Source: Turbatrix aceti
Taxonomy: Eukaryota > Nematoda > Chromadorea > Rhabditida > Panagrolaimidae
DNA length: 64,000 nucleotides
NCBI GenBank assembly: GCA_963969345.1
Contig: OZ017767.1
Span: forward strand, 1,116,001-1,180,000
Reading direction: 5' to 3'
Shown here: piece by piece, positions 20,521-32,585 of the stretch
Position numbering within the stretch: position 1 is the stretch's first letter
Layout of the letters: each line of letters starts with the position of its first letter
The notes under the pieces: generated by a model
The model's input: the letters and a program-made list of their open reading frames with translations, nothing else
The model's database searches: none
What the model was told of the DNA's origin: nothing
Program-made: the position numbers and the translations under genes

Positions 20521-23500
20521 ACTGACACCTGCTTTATCATGGGTGCACACTGCGACCGCACAAAAACGTCTGATTTTAAAAATAACCATAGAATCAAATC
20601 AGTCTTTAAAACACAAAATCTAATCTATTTTTCATTCCATGCCGATTTTTTATCACTACTTTATTTATCTGATTCGTCTGGCAACATTGATGTCGATAGA
20701 TTTCTAGTATCCCGATATTCCCATCTATCACGGGATAATTTCCCTGGGAATTCTAAAAAAAACTGTCATTTTACGCGGAAAAGTGTTTTTTCTTTCCAAT
20801 CCGAGATGTTTTTTATTACGTACTAAAACATATGCGTGTTGGATATCATTTTTAAATGAACGTATTCTTTTTTTAACTTACAAAAAATAATATCCCATGT
20901 GATTTCCATGGGACTCTCAGATATAAAAATCTGCCAAGAATAATAAAAAAATCCCGTGGGATAATTTCCTTGTTTTTAATTCCCATGGGAGTTTCGCCAT
21001 CCTGGACGTTACCTTTATAAATGGCCAATGTGACTTTATCAAAAACGAAATCGGAGTCATAAATAGATTTTGGGTGCATGTGTATGTGTTTGTTTCATTG
21101 TTATGGAAAACAAACTGATGATAATATTTATTTTTGTTATCAAGTAAGTTGCACACTATACCACCCATCCAGCGCGTGCGCATTTTCGTGGCGGGAAAAT
21201 CGGTGCGTACCTTGTGCCATACGGCCACAAATACAGCATCATCGCGGTCATGTTCATCTAAGTATGTAACCCGGTTAATTTACGATGTGCTGGGTGAGCA
21301 TAGCCACCCCCACCCCCCTTGCCTCCCCCAACGCCACCGGCGATGACGAGGACGTCTTTTGTTCTCCCAGCCGAGACGACTTGGCGCGGCCCGTGCCATG
21401 TCATTCTACTGATGAGTGGGTCATCTTCACGGAAGGCGGAAGCTATTATTTTTCTCACAAATTGAAAAAAAAGAAGGCGGGTGAAAAAAACAAGTAGGTC
21501 TTGTTCTAATTGATTTTTTGTTTTTGAGGTCTAAATTGTATGACAAGGGCATGTTTTGTCATGTTGCCACGTCAACCAACTATTTAGTTTTTCTTGGATA
21601 TTGGTAGATTTTGGGGAGTTTTCTTTGTACAATTTTTTATGACTGCTACCTTTTAAAAGTCTCAAGTTTTCCGAGTTTTCTAATCACCTGCTTCACATTT
21701 TAATGTAAAGCTTCACATTTTATATTTAAAAATATTTTTTTCAATGCATAAAATTTCCATCCAGTTATACTTAAATGAAAATAAAATATTCGATAAATTC
21801 TTTTGTGAATAAAATTCATCTGGTTTGCAAACCAACACGAATGCAAACGTTCGTTTATCCCTGATTCCAATTTTCTTCTTTTCGATTTTTAAAAATCGAG
21901 CTTTTTTCAATATCTTCTATCAAAATTTTTGATTTACTTAGAAAATGTAAAAACGCTTACACAATTCAATTAATCTTATAAAAATCACAAAACAAAAATT
22001 CAGGAACAGAAATGTTAGAAACCTCCAAAAATTTGTATTTAAAATTAATTCAAAGTGTTTTTTTTTCATCATTACAAATGTTTTTCAGCAATTTTTTGGT
22101 CACGCAGGCCCCTCTTTTTTCAATGCATAATTTATGTTGTTGTTTTTTTGATAGTATTTTGTATGCATCTTTACGGTCTGGTTATAATGGTTTTCGAACG
22201 AACGACACACGTTTAGTCGTCGAAAAATTGCATGAATTCGAAGAGGAAGTTTTCCTGTTTTTTTGGCGGATCAAAAATCTAATTTAATTTTTGTAATACA
22301 ATTTTTGTTCGAAAATTTCCTAAACAAAAGAAGTGTCACAATTTTGTTATATTTTTATTTCAAGATTTGATTTGTTTTTTCTCTGCACATTGTCACACGC
22401 GTGACTTCGTTTTTACTCTCTCTGGGTAGACTTTGGACTCAGATTGGCGTGATCGAATTTTATAGATGTTAAATTCGATTTTCTTGGAAAAACAAAAGGA
22501 ACGCTTTGTTTTGTCTGTTCTGATTGAGGTTGTTGACTGAGTGAGTGTCTGTAGAAACAATCTGTGTGCTGCCGACTGAAAATGTTTTTTTGGAAACTTT
22601 TGAAGCGTGGTTCCAAAATTTTGAACCGCCGCTGTTGCAACAAGTTTGTTTAAAAAAAAATAATGTAACCGTGATGCAAAAACTTTAAAATTTAAATTAT
22701 GAAATTTGATTCAAAAATGTGTTGAATGCGTTTTGTAACCTATTACTTGGTGAATCCAAATAAAAAAGGTTTCCTATTTTTGAACAATCTTTTCCGCCTC
22801 AAGGGAACATAACAGTTTTTTTTTCCTTTTACTTTTTAAAATGTATTTGCTATAAAAAAATTACAAATGATCAATATTTAAAAATAAAAAAAAATTGGGG
22901 CCGCCCCCCCCCCCCCAAATGCACGTGCTGTTCTATTTTCTCCTTGTTTCTATAAAAAAAGACGAAATACGGCACATTTGTCAAGTTGATATGTATCCCA
23001 GTTTTAATCGCTTTTGTAGCTAAGCCCTGCGGTTGTCGAACCTGAGCACAGAGCAAACAAGCCAGAGATGTTAGACGTGCCATTAATTTTTTTGGCATGC
23101 TCGCATCAAGCAACGTCCATTTAATTTGCCCCTCTATGTCAGGCAATAGGTAAACGCGGAAAGCAAAAAATTTTCACAGAGATTGAAGGCAATTTGTTTA
23201 ATTTTCATTTGAATTCTGGCTTAATTTGAATTATTACAAATACATATATTTTTTGTAAAAAAATAAAAGCTTTGCATTGAAATTTTCTCCTCAAGTTTAA
23301 ACTTAAAAAAAAAATTGTTTTTATCTTTAAGCCAGAATAAAGCTCCAGTTTTTTCATTCAGTAAACAGCTCCTGAGATTTTTTTTGCAACGAGCAAAAAA
23401 CGCTGTAACCCGAAACTTATTCCAAAACACAAAACACAGGGTTTCTAATCACATAAGTTTGCAGGGACATTTTTAAATAATAATTTTTGTGGACTAAATA

Positions 23501-23870
23501 TTATTTTCATTATTAGAAATATGAGTATGCAAATCAAGATTTACTTTTTGAATTCATGGATAAAAATTGTGGTATAGTCAAATTCATAAGTTTTGACTAA
23601 ATCAAAATTTTTATCCAAAATTTGATTTACTTGAAATTTACCATGCTTTTTCTAAAAATTGTTTTTTTATTGAGGTTATAGATTAACTTTTTAGTTAGTA
23701 TTGCAAAGTAATTACGTTTGTGTCAGTTTTGTTTTGAAGCAAAAATGATTTACTTATTTCGTTATTAATCTATTGCATAAAATGCAGTTTAATCTCGTGC
23801 TTAATTACTCGTCACAAAAATTAGAGAGAAGAGATGCACGAAAAGGGGGCCGTCACTCGTGGCTACCTTC
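20521..23870. other. Gene-poor region with minor repeats
   Basis: No supported gene. Diverged direct repeats of GGGATAATTTCC with nearby CCCATGGGA palindromes lie at 20715-20755 and 20955-20995. GGCGGGAAA (E2F-like) lies at about 21191. A run of about 14 C bases lies at 22904-22917. Short open frames such as 22012-22287 are translations of T-rich DNA. Confidence 0.45.
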
Positions 23871-23877
23871 TTCGCCA

Positions 23878-23912
23878 GATCGCAGTGATATTATTTTTTG
23901 ATCACTGCGATC
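23878..23912. repeat. Perfect 12-bp stem-loop
   Basis: GATCGCAGTGAT, an 11-base loop, then ATCACTGCGATC. It is isolated in intergenic DNA with no known role. Confidence 0.65.
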
Positions 23913-25520
23913 AACATTGAAATAAAATGCTTTTTGTATTTCTCTGAAAATTTTTATTATGAGAAAGCGACAGTTTTCTCCCAAAAACCTCAAAATCAAA
24001 TGTCCGTATTTTGATCCGTATTTTGGCTTAATAGTTTAATTTTTCGACGCAGCGAGGTTTAGTTTTTCCAAAATATTACTATATCACAAATCCTTTTCCG
24101 GAACAAAAATCAACTTCCTGATATGAGCAGAGTACTGCACGGTCTTTGCACTGTTTTTGCCATCCTGAGTCCAACGCACTTCAGAATTCCAAATAAAAAA
24201 CATAAAAAGTAAATTTGAAGGGCAGCTGCCACGGAAGTGTTAGTTAAAAAAACGTAATCCCTCTTACTTTAATAGTTTACTTTTCGCAAAGTCGTCTTTG
24301 CCCTGTCTGATTGTCGCCTGCCTGTCACTCGTAAATTCCAAAAAATGTTTCACGCGGATTCCGCCAAAATAAGCCCCAGAAAAGCTTCTTACGTGTTAGC
24401 ACCAACGCTTTTTTCCAGCCTTTGTAATAAATTGTCAACTTCAGGGGTTATTTTTTTTCTGCCGTCGGCAAATATTTTTTTCATCGTGCATTTGTCTTAG
24501 GTCACTCAGAAGGCGTCGCACATTCATTCTTCCACTCATCGAGGCCCTTTCGTTTTTATTACATGCACAACATTAGTCTTGGTTTGTTTTTAACGAACCG
24601 TAACGACACCACTAAGCAAACCACTCTCGTGGATTCCTTCTTTGCCTTCCGTTCATTTGGAACGCCTATATTTCACTTGCCCAAGATTGAGTAGGTTGTA
24701 CGTGTTTGTTTTCGTTCATTTGTGCGTGCAAATTGCGTCTGCGGGGTGGGTAAGTGATGGAGTGGGTTTCGCCTCAATTTATGTTAGGGGCATCAGTCAT
24801 TGTTGAAAGAGGCTTTCTTGTTAATTTTTTTTACAATTTTTTTGTGTTTTACATTATAAATACAAATGTACCATACATACGAATCATTACAGTGTACTCT
24901 AGAAATTTTATATAATTTCCACAATTTTTTAATAATTCATTTTTAAAAAACAACAATTTTTTTATATTTGAAAAAAAGTTCTACACAACATTAGACAGTT
25001 TAAAAATTTTTTTAAATGATTAATGTTTAACAGCAATTTTTTTTAAGAATATTAGTCGCCTCAAAAAAACCCCAATTTTTTTCACCAGTAAATATTCTAG
25101 ATACAATGGCAGTTTTTGTTTTAACATCGAAGCCAACTTTTTTTCCCAAATGAAACTACAAACAGTGTAGCGCGTGGTAAAAAAAAATAAAAAAAATAAA
25201 ACCATGTGAAAGGCAAACTTTGCCAGAAAAAAAAATTTGATCTTCGTGCGCACCCAAGAAAATACTTTGAACTAAGATAATAGCAAGGGGAAAGTATGTA
25301 CACGAAAAAAATAATGTAAGGTATTTATTACAAGCTTTTCCAGTTTTTTTGTGCATAAATAAATTTTTTTCAGTGCAGCCAAATTTTTTTTTATTTCTAA
25401 ACTCCCCCCATTTTTGTTTTTCGAATCAGTTAATTCGAGTACAGTTTACATTGTTGTTTGTGCTGGAGCGATCGGTTAAAATATGTATTTTGCTCTAGAA
25501 CCACAACCACCCCTCAAATC
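23913..25520. other. Intergenic / upstream of GPCR gene
   Basis: 24100-24780 is less A/T-rich than its surroundings but has no convincing ORF. 24830-25440 is A/T homopolymer-rich. An acceptor-like TTTTGCTCTAG ends at 25499, 21 bases before the GPCR start. Confidence 0.4.
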
Positions 25521-27428
25521 ATGGTGCTTGACGACGACCACGTCTGCGGCGACAGCGAAGCCTACACTCTTGCTCGCTTCCTCTTCGTCTTCCTCAGCTC
25601 CGGCGCCGCGTTCGCCGGCTTTATAGGCAATGCGCTTCTACTGAAACTTTTTGTCACGAAGCACTCCTCCAAGACCCCAACCACGCTGTACCCCGGCATG
25701 CTGGCGGTCCTCGATGGGCTCATCTGCGGCATGTACATTCTGCTCTTCGGCGCGGATGCCGTCATCGGCTTTCTCCACCTCAAGGGACTCTTTGTCATCT
25801 ACCACCTCTACTTCGTCCCCGCATTCTTCGTCGCACGCGTCACCCAACTCGCAATACCGTACATGCTCATCTTTGCGACTCTCGAGAGATACGTTTGGAT
25901 CAGTGGAAAAAGGTGAGTGAACAGCGGTGGGACAAAGGATGAATAATGGGTCAACATAAAAAAAACAGGGCAAAAATGCATTAAGGTCGTAAAACAAGGG
26001 GCATTTTAGAGTCAATTGGGTTGTTTGTAAGAGCAGTGATTAATGGCTCATAAACGTCATGCGGGTTTGTATGTACGTTAGCAAGCTTCGGGAGAATGAA
26101 AAATAGTTTTTAGGGGCGGTTTTGGGCTTTGAAGATTCAGACTTGAAGTTTCAGACAGATAAAATAAAGTAGTTACATTACATTTTTTTGTAATACAAAT
26201 GACAAAAAATGCAACTAATAAAAAACACTAATGGTTTTTCTCTAATAGCTATTTTTTACGTTTAAGTGAACTTTAAAAAAAATTACAAAAAAAATTGACA
26301 AACACAAGTCCAACTTGACAGACAGTTTTTTTTACCATTGTTTGCAAATGATAACACAGTTAGTATGTACAACTATAGTTTTTTATGTAAAAAAACTTAC
26401 TTTTTTAGTAGAAAAAAACTTTTATGATCAGTTTATTTTTAAATTACATTTTTTCTATTACACAAACTAAAAATAATATCATCTCGTTTTTAAAACGCTA
26501 TACGCAGCATACCGCAGTTAAAAAATTCCCAAAACCTTTTTCCTTCCAGCCAATGCAACTTTCTCCAAAAAATGTGCAGCAACCGCGGCCGTCTGATCAC
26601 GCTCTCCATCACCTTGGCAGTCTGCATCGGGGCGAGACTCCCGATTTTCTGGGCGATTACTGTCTACGACTACCCGACTTGCGATGACTTTTTCCGCAGC
26701 CAGGCCGCAGATTCCGCGCTATGGGTCCGCGAATCGCACTTTTACTACGTGTACGACTTTCACCTGTTGTCCATCACGCAGACCGTCATCCCCTTTTTCG
26801 TTTTGTTGTTTACGAACGCGGTCATCGTTCACAGATTGACCCGGAGCAGGGATCAGGAAGTGGGAACAGTGCTACCTGTCGGGCCGCCAATCGGGGAGGT
26901 CTATCCAAACCATCACACCGGGGTTACGGTAGTTTGCAACGGGGAAGGTGAGAAAAAAGTTGCCCTGGCCGTAATGTGCTTGGGAGACGACGACTGTAAG
27001 TTAAAAAAAATAAAATTTTCCTGAATATCAGTTATTTTCCAGCCAAACCCCCATCACCCCCACCTCCGACAACCCCGGCCCCGCCCCCCAAAAAAATCAG
27101 TCACCATACGACGTCCCCAGCCGTCAAATCTGCAATCTCGACCATGGTTGCCATCGTCGCGTCGTATCTGGTGTCCAATACTCTTCACCTGATTTTGACA
27201 GCTCTCGAACGCTCAAATTCGGACATTCTCCGCCATCCGGACGATCCCAAACTCGCTTCCGCCTTTCACACCGCTTTTTCGGACATTGTATCGTTCGTTT
27301 ACATGTTTACGAGTGCCATACGCATTGCTATTTATTACGTTTGTAATCCCACGATTCGAAGAAATATTCAAGAGTTTTTTACCTCCGATTCTCCAAAAAA
27401 GATGCCAAATAGCGCTGTTAGTGTTTGA
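25521..27428 (+). CDS. Rhodopsin-family GPCR, peptide-receptor-like
   Basis: Three exons: 25521-25912, 26550-26995 and 27043-27428, all GT-AG with matching phases; 407 residues. Seven hydrophobic segments are visible. TM1 contains GFIGNALLLKLF with the GN of class A receptors. After TM3 comes LERYVWI in place of a DRY-type motif. TM5 is TVIPFFVLLFTNAVIVHRL. The third loop is long and carries a PPSPPPPTTPAPPP run. TM7 ends IYYVCNPTIRRNIQEFF, matching NPxxR after TM7. The pattern resembles nematode FMRFamide-type peptide receptors (FRPR/DMSR groups), but I cannot assign a ligand. The first intron is long (637 bp) and T-rich. Two alternative upstream in-frame codons exist, but the ATG after the acceptor at 25499 is preferred. 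Confidence 0.8.
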
Positions 27429-27714
27429 ATTTATAATAATAAATGTTATTTCAATTGATTGCGAAAATTTACGAAAATTTAAAATTTAACGTGTTTCTTC
27501 AAATCACCCGTTATTTCAGTTTTAAAAAAAAATGTTTCCAAAACAAAATTTGTCTAGATTGCAAAAATATATATCACATAAAAACTTTTAAGTAAACGGT
27601 CAGTGAAAACAAATTTTATTTACAACCGGCAAAGATCAACACGCCAGACACAGAAATAACAAACGAAGGATTAGGAGAGGCAAAAAAAATCTCGTCGATC
27701 CTCCAACAACTCGA

Positions 27715-28239
27715 TCATCGAACAGTCGGGATGACGCGTACACGGTGGTGGGGAGGCGGCTCGAAGGGTAGGGAATCTTTGGCACGACGGAGCTGTTTGG
27801 GCACGTCGAGGCGAACACGGCTGCGAAAAGAGCAGAAACCAGACCACCCACGGCAGGCGCGAAGGGCAATGACCCGGAGTGGAGGGGGCGAAAAAACCTA
27901 AACGCAGTAAATTTTGATATTTATCAAAAAGTAAAAAATAAAAAACAGTTTTCAGTATGACAGTTTTCAAAGAATGTAAAAAAACTTTCGCTTCAAGAAT
28001 CGTCACTTAGACTAAAGAAACTTCCAGTTTACAACTAACAATACAAATTCAACAACAGTTTCATGCAAAACACCCCAAAACCCCCAGAATTAGCCTACCT
28101 CGACGACAGTTGCTCGAAACGGTCCAAAAGTGCCAGTGCCACCAAACGAATCACCCGCAGCAGCCGTAAACTGATTATGCTTAGTGATGGATGCCGACAA
28201 GTTGTTTTCCACCGTAACGGTCGCTTCCCCCCGATTCAT
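27715..28239 (-). CDS. Orphan protein, two exons
   Basis: Exon 1, 28099-28239, encodes MNRGEATVTVENNLSASITK... and ends GAG|gtaggc. Exon 2, 27715-27897, follows a TTTAG acceptor. The joined frame stays open for 107 residues and ends HRVRVIPTVR. The first half is polar and glycine/threonine-rich, the second basic with PPP runs. No domain is recognised. Support comes from local GC content above the surroundings, matching splice phase and AATAAA near 27612 on the minus strand. It is divergent from the zinc-ribbon gene starting at 28612, with a shared ~370-bp upstream region. Other frames of exon 2 are also open, so the exon 2 frame is uncertain. Confidence 0.35.
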
Positions 28240-28611
28240 GGTGGGAGAGTTGCGCGAGCTGTTCCAGGACGAATGATAAAGCAGATAAAAACGGATAAGC
28301 AGTCAGAGAAGAGAACAAAGACGAAAAGAGGCAAAAAGAGCTCGAAAATGCGTGCTAAAAAGAAAAACGCGAGATTGCAATGCAAATTTTGGAAAAGTTC
28401 ACATGAAGAAAAATCGATATTTATACGAAATTTGCAGTTGTGTAAGTTTTTTGTTTTTAGTCGAGCAAAAAAACAGCAGCAACGCGTGTGGTCCGACTAT
28501 TTCGATTGTGAGAGCGGTTTACGTGTTATTGTTTTCTGTTGTCTTCTTTTCACTTCTTTTTTTTCATCGGGTCGATCGATTTTTTTCTTTTTCGTTTGAT
28601 AACAAAGAAAG
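28240..28611. promoter_or_regulatory. Shared upstream region of a divergent gene pair
   Basis: 372 bp between the minus-strand orphan (start 28239) and the plus-strand gene (start 28612). It is the likely bidirectional promoter. The open frame through it (28063-28599) is lysine-rich and not credible. Confidence 0.35.
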
Positions 28612-29986
28612 ATGCCCACCACCCACGGCGCAGCCGCAGTCGCCATGGCCGACGCGAATCCTTCGATGACTTCAAAGTTTTCTACTTCTCACAAACCGAT
28701 GGCGATCCATCCAATGGTCGCACACGAAGACGGCGTCTATCACTGCGCGCCTGCGGTCGTTCAGGGAATCCTGAACAACGAGAAGCACCAGATGGAGCAG
28801 ATTGTGGGCGCTTCACGCTTTTCTCATGTGAGTTTTGCTTTTTTTAACCGACTTGATCGTAAATCAGTTTAGCTGGATTTTTTCGAAGCAAACACGTCAT
28901 TTCACTACAAACTTTCTCGTCTTGGATTCTCAACTGAAGAACCGGTGTGCGTGGGCGGCGTTGGTCGGGCGGTCGGATTCAACGAGCTCTACGATGAGGA
29001 TTTTCAATTTCTGGTGAGTTTTTTGTTGATTTTGTCGCAAAAATAGTATTTTTTGTCATCGTAATTTTTTTTGCTCGAAACTTTCATAACACAGTTTTTT
29101 TGTCTAAAAATTGTGTTAACCTTAATTTTTTAAATTGGTTTTTGGCTAAGGAGCTACCGAATTAATCAGTTTTTTTTCTAATTTTTTAACTCAGTGAATG
29201 AGTTGGCAGTTTTTTTCAACTTTCCAGCCTAAAAATCCCAATTTCCAAAAAAAATTTTTTTTCTAGTTCCGCCCGGGAAAACGCCTTCTCCTGCACGAAC
29301 TGAAGCCCGTCGCTCCCCTCAACATGACCCCCAACACTGCTCCTGAACCCTCCCACACCCCGGTTGCTCCGATGACCCACCCCCAGGGAAACATGTCTTC
29401 CGGCCCTCACCCCCACTTCTCACCTCCCCCACCGGACCCCCGTCACCCGGGTGGCGTGAACGACTCCACCAACGCTTACTACTTCGGTCATCCGGCCCCG
29501 CCCTTCTCCGCAGCATCCCGCCACCGGGGCTTTTTCTACTCAACCCCGCCGCCCCAGGATATGGTATTCCCGACCGGATCCTACGGTTACTCTTCCCAGC
29601 AGCAGTCCATGCACCACACGCCCTGTGCCGGCGGCGATGGACTCGGTCCCATGAGGCAGGCCACCGCGAATCGTCGTCGTCAGCGGAATAATATGAAAAT
29701 CGATCGCGCGTACAACGTCAAGCCCAAAAAGCTGCCTCCGCCCATGAACGTGGCTCCGACAGTAATCGATTCGGGCAACGGCACGATCGGTCGCTGCGGG
29801 ACGCTCAAGGTCAATCCCTTCTACACGGCGTGCAACGGACGGGTCACGATGATCGTCGAGGAAGGCGGACGGCAGTTTCTCAAGTGCGACACGTGTGATA
29901 CCCGGCGTCGATACCGAGAAAATCATCCTGCCGACGAAGCTCTCATTTCTGGGGCACAGCAGCCTGCTTCGCCGGATTCGTTGTAA
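28612..29986 (+). CDS. Orphan protein with C-terminal zinc-ribbon-like motif
   Basis: Three exons: 28612-28827, 28873-29013 and 29267-29986, in frame and GT-AG; 358 residues. Residues ~40-130 form a compact region (GVYHCAPAVVQGIL ... GFNELYDEDFQFLFRPGKR). Residues ~135-230 are Pro/His/Ser-rich and probably disordered. A basic patch ANRRRQRNNMK follows. The C-terminal ~70 residues contain four cysteines, C-x11-C-x17-C-x2-C, ending KCDTCDTRRRYR, which looks like a zinc ribbon. I recognise no family. A nuclear nucleic-acid-binding role is an inference from the zinc ribbon and basic patch only. AATAAA signals follow at about 30033 and 30052. In the third intron an earlier acceptor (29227) would run into a stop, which supports the chosen one. 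Confidence 0.65.
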
Positions 29987-30589
29987 ATACTAGTTGGATT
30001 TTTTAATGGTTAGGCTAGATTGATTTGCGGAGAATAAAATTTGTTGTTTGAAATAAAGTTTTTTTGTATTCACCAATTCACATGGGCAGTGAATTTTTTG
30101 TTTGGTGTGTGAAAAAGATGCAAAATTCAAAGTTGTAAAATTCAAATCAGTGTCATTAAACCATTTTTGATCATGATAATCCTATTAGGGGAGCGGTTTA
30201 CGTTCTTTTTTCCGCGCCTATCATATTTTTTTTAGGGCGACAGGCTTTTTGCTGCGCTTGGTGAACAATTCTGATTTTTCGTCATTTTTTTGGGACTAAA
30301 AAGTTGATGTTCTTTAAACAGATCGTGGGAACGTTGTGTGGGCCGAAAACATAATTCAAGGAATCAAAAGTGCATCTATGGGAAGGAAGTCTGTTACGAG
30401 TCAGAATGGCTGTTTGAGAAATTCATAAAAATCAGTTTTTTTAATTCTCCACGTATGTCAACAAAAAATTTTGTTTGCTCCGCCCCGTAGTTTCAAGCGA
30501 TTATCTGCATGTTTGTAAACCCATATGTTTTACCAAAAAACCACATTTTATACACAGAAGTCACTCATCTTCCGCCGTTCGTTGCAACA
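29987..30589. other. Intergenic, nothing recognised
   Basis: 3' flank of the zinc-ribbon gene and A/T-rich upstream sequence of the mini-peptide gene. Confidence 0.5.
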
Positions 30590-30736
30590 ATGAACTTCTT
30601 GCTCAGTCAGCTTCTTGTCTTCGTTTGCGTCATGCTGCTTCTCAATACAGTTCAAGGACAGTTCGCATGCTTTGATCCCAGTAAATGTAGAGGCCCTGAC
30701 TGTAAATGTATTGATTACGTCTGCCTATGTTATTAG
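30590..30736 (+). CDS. Secreted six-cysteine mini-peptide
   Basis: A single-exon ORF of 48 residues. Residues 1-~23 form a signal peptide (MNFLLSQLLVFVCVMLLL, cut probable after VQG). The mature part is ~25 residues with six cysteines: CFDPSKC, then CKC, then CLC. The spacing is compatible with a three-disulfide knot. No dibasic processing site follows the signal. I do not recognise the family; antimicrobial or signalling roles are possible but unsupported. An AATAAA signal lies about 100 bp downstream at 30839. Confidence 0.6.
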   Translation: MNFLLSQLLVFVCVMLLLNTVQGQFACFDPSKCRGPDCKCIDYVCLCY

Positions 30737-31177
30737 AAAGCAGCTGTGAGTAAGAGCGATTCAACTTTTTTCCTGGTTTTGATTTTTGTAGTTTGACATC
30801 TGTAGCCCTGTGGCTTCAGTGTTAAAAATTGCTGTGATCAATAAATTTGAATATTTACGTGACTAATGATGCTTTTTAACGTTTTGGATACCGCGAGGCA
30901 AATTATCAGCAGGGCAATCTTCTGCATCGAACGATCGACTGAACCAGTTTTTGCGGCGTTATGAACAATGGGGAAACAACGAAGAAATGTCACAGTACCG
31001 AAGAAAACATTGCTGGCTAACATGGCCATATTTGTGCAAATTTTGAAGCAATAGGTCATGCAAATTAAAATAAACTTTTTTTGTCTCAAATTTAGTTGCC
31101 TACATCAATCAGTCAGTCTTGAGCAGTCATTCTTAGTAAGTTGCGCTTGGTCAGAACTTCACTCCATCCGTTCGGCA

Positions 31178-32585
31178 ATGATTGATCCGAACATGGACCC
31201 CAACGAACTTGTCTTAGCTGGAATTGATATCGATGATATTGAGGAAGAAACATTCCAGGAAGAGCCCGATGCCTCCGAAGTCGGCGAGAACACCGACGCT
31301 CTCAGCAGCTTTGAGGGAATCACGGAGGATGACGATCGCCCATTTCGGATACGATTCAAGGAGAACATGGGCTACTGGTTCGAAAATAGCATGTGGTACC
31401 CTCTCTGGACTTGCTGGGCTGGTCCGCGGAGCTTTATCTGCCGGCACCGTGGCATGATCTGTCTCATTGTTGGCGTCATTGCGTTCCTTGCTCTTCTCGG
31501 CGGGTTTATCGCACTTGCCAAAGTGGTTTATGATGTGAGTTTTTTTAATTTAATTTTTTTTCCAAGACCAAAAATTAAATACATTTTACATACTGTTTTA
31601 GAGCGAACATACAATATCCGAAATCACTTCGTCTGTCGATCTTGAAGCGCGAAATGAAACTACAGAAGAACCCGGAGCAGGATTGCCTTGTTATGCTTGG
31701 GCGAAAGCAATAATTGTACACAATTTTACAACGATATTCAAATGTTCGGACGAAGATATAGTCAATAGCATATCGAAATATGTTGAGGAGTTATCGACTA
31801 ATAAAGAATGCGATTTGAAAGTTGTACTTGATATGCTTTTACATCTGCCTTTCGAAATTTACGATGAACAATGCCCTCAGCATGCGGTGAGTTTTTTTGA
31901 ACTAAATATAATACATGGAAAAGAACAGTTATTTTAGGCTATCAAATCTTATGAACACTGTTTGAATACGGCCGAACTAGAAGTTTTGAAAATTGGTAAA
32001 TGCAAGGACATCGGCAATGAGATAGTCTTATTTAAACGAGTCGCCCAAGCAATGAAATTCTGTGAGGAAAATGTCATTCATCGTTCCGCACTACAAAACG
32101 GTTTTGATAAAGGATTGCTGAGATTAGCAAAAAATTGTAGTACGCCACGTACTACAAAGGTTTCCACGTCGCCGACTTCCGTTTCCAGGCCACCGACGCT
32201 CGGTTCAAAGCCGTCGACTACTGTTTCCACGTTGTCAATTACCGTGTCCAAGCCGTCGACTACCGTTTCCACACCGTCGACTACCTTGTCCAAGCCGTCG
32301 ACTACCGTTTCCACGTCGTCAATTACCGTATCCAAGCCGTCGACTACCGTTTCCACGTCGTCGACTACCGTTTCCACGTCGTCGACTACCGTATTCACGC
32401 CGTCGACTACCGTGTCCACGCCGCCGACTACCGTTTCCAAGCCGTCTACTACCGCGTCCAATAGAGGTACTTCAGCGACGTCATTGCTCCCTACCAAAGC
32501 AAGCACTACCAAGACTCAAAAAGTACAGTTGATGACCGTCCCGAAATCAACAAAAAACACTCGAACGACCACAGCGAAACCGTAA
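31178..32585 (+). CDS. Type II membrane protein with mucin-like Ser/Thr repeat tail
   Basis: Three exons: 31178-31534, 31602-31886 and 31938-32585, in frame and GT-AG; 429 residues. The ~85-residue N-terminus is acidic (DIDDIEEETFQEEPD) and probably cytoplasmic. One TM segment lies at ~95-117 (GMICLIVGVIAFLALLGGFIAL). The outer domain (~120-270) has several cysteines (CYAW, FKCS, ECD, QCP, HCL, GKC, FCEE, NCS). From ~275 the chain is a mucin-like array of about twelve 7-residue units (consensus KPSTTVS/TPSTTVS). No signal peptide is present. The function is unknown; a heavily O-glycosylated cell-surface protein is inferred. An upstream in-frame extension exists, but the ATG at 31178 follows the last stretch of non-conserved sequence. 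Confidence 0.7.
32200..32462 (+). repeat. 21-bp coding minisatellite
   Basis: About twelve tandem copies of a 21-base unit (core CCGTCGACTACCGTTTCCA) encode a Ser/Thr heptad. Copies differ by one to a few bases. Confidence 0.85.

Noticed and set aside
21191..21199. E2F-like GGCGGGAAA
   Set aside because: A single short match with no gene start nearby.
22904..22917. Run of about 14 C bases (possible G-quadruplex on the other strand)
   Set aside because: A single homopolymer, likely slippage or sequencing-length uncertainty; no G-tract spacing.
28063..28599. 178-codon plus-strand open frame
   Set aside because: Antisense to the better-supported orphan exon at 28099-28239 and lysine-rich beyond; no start context.
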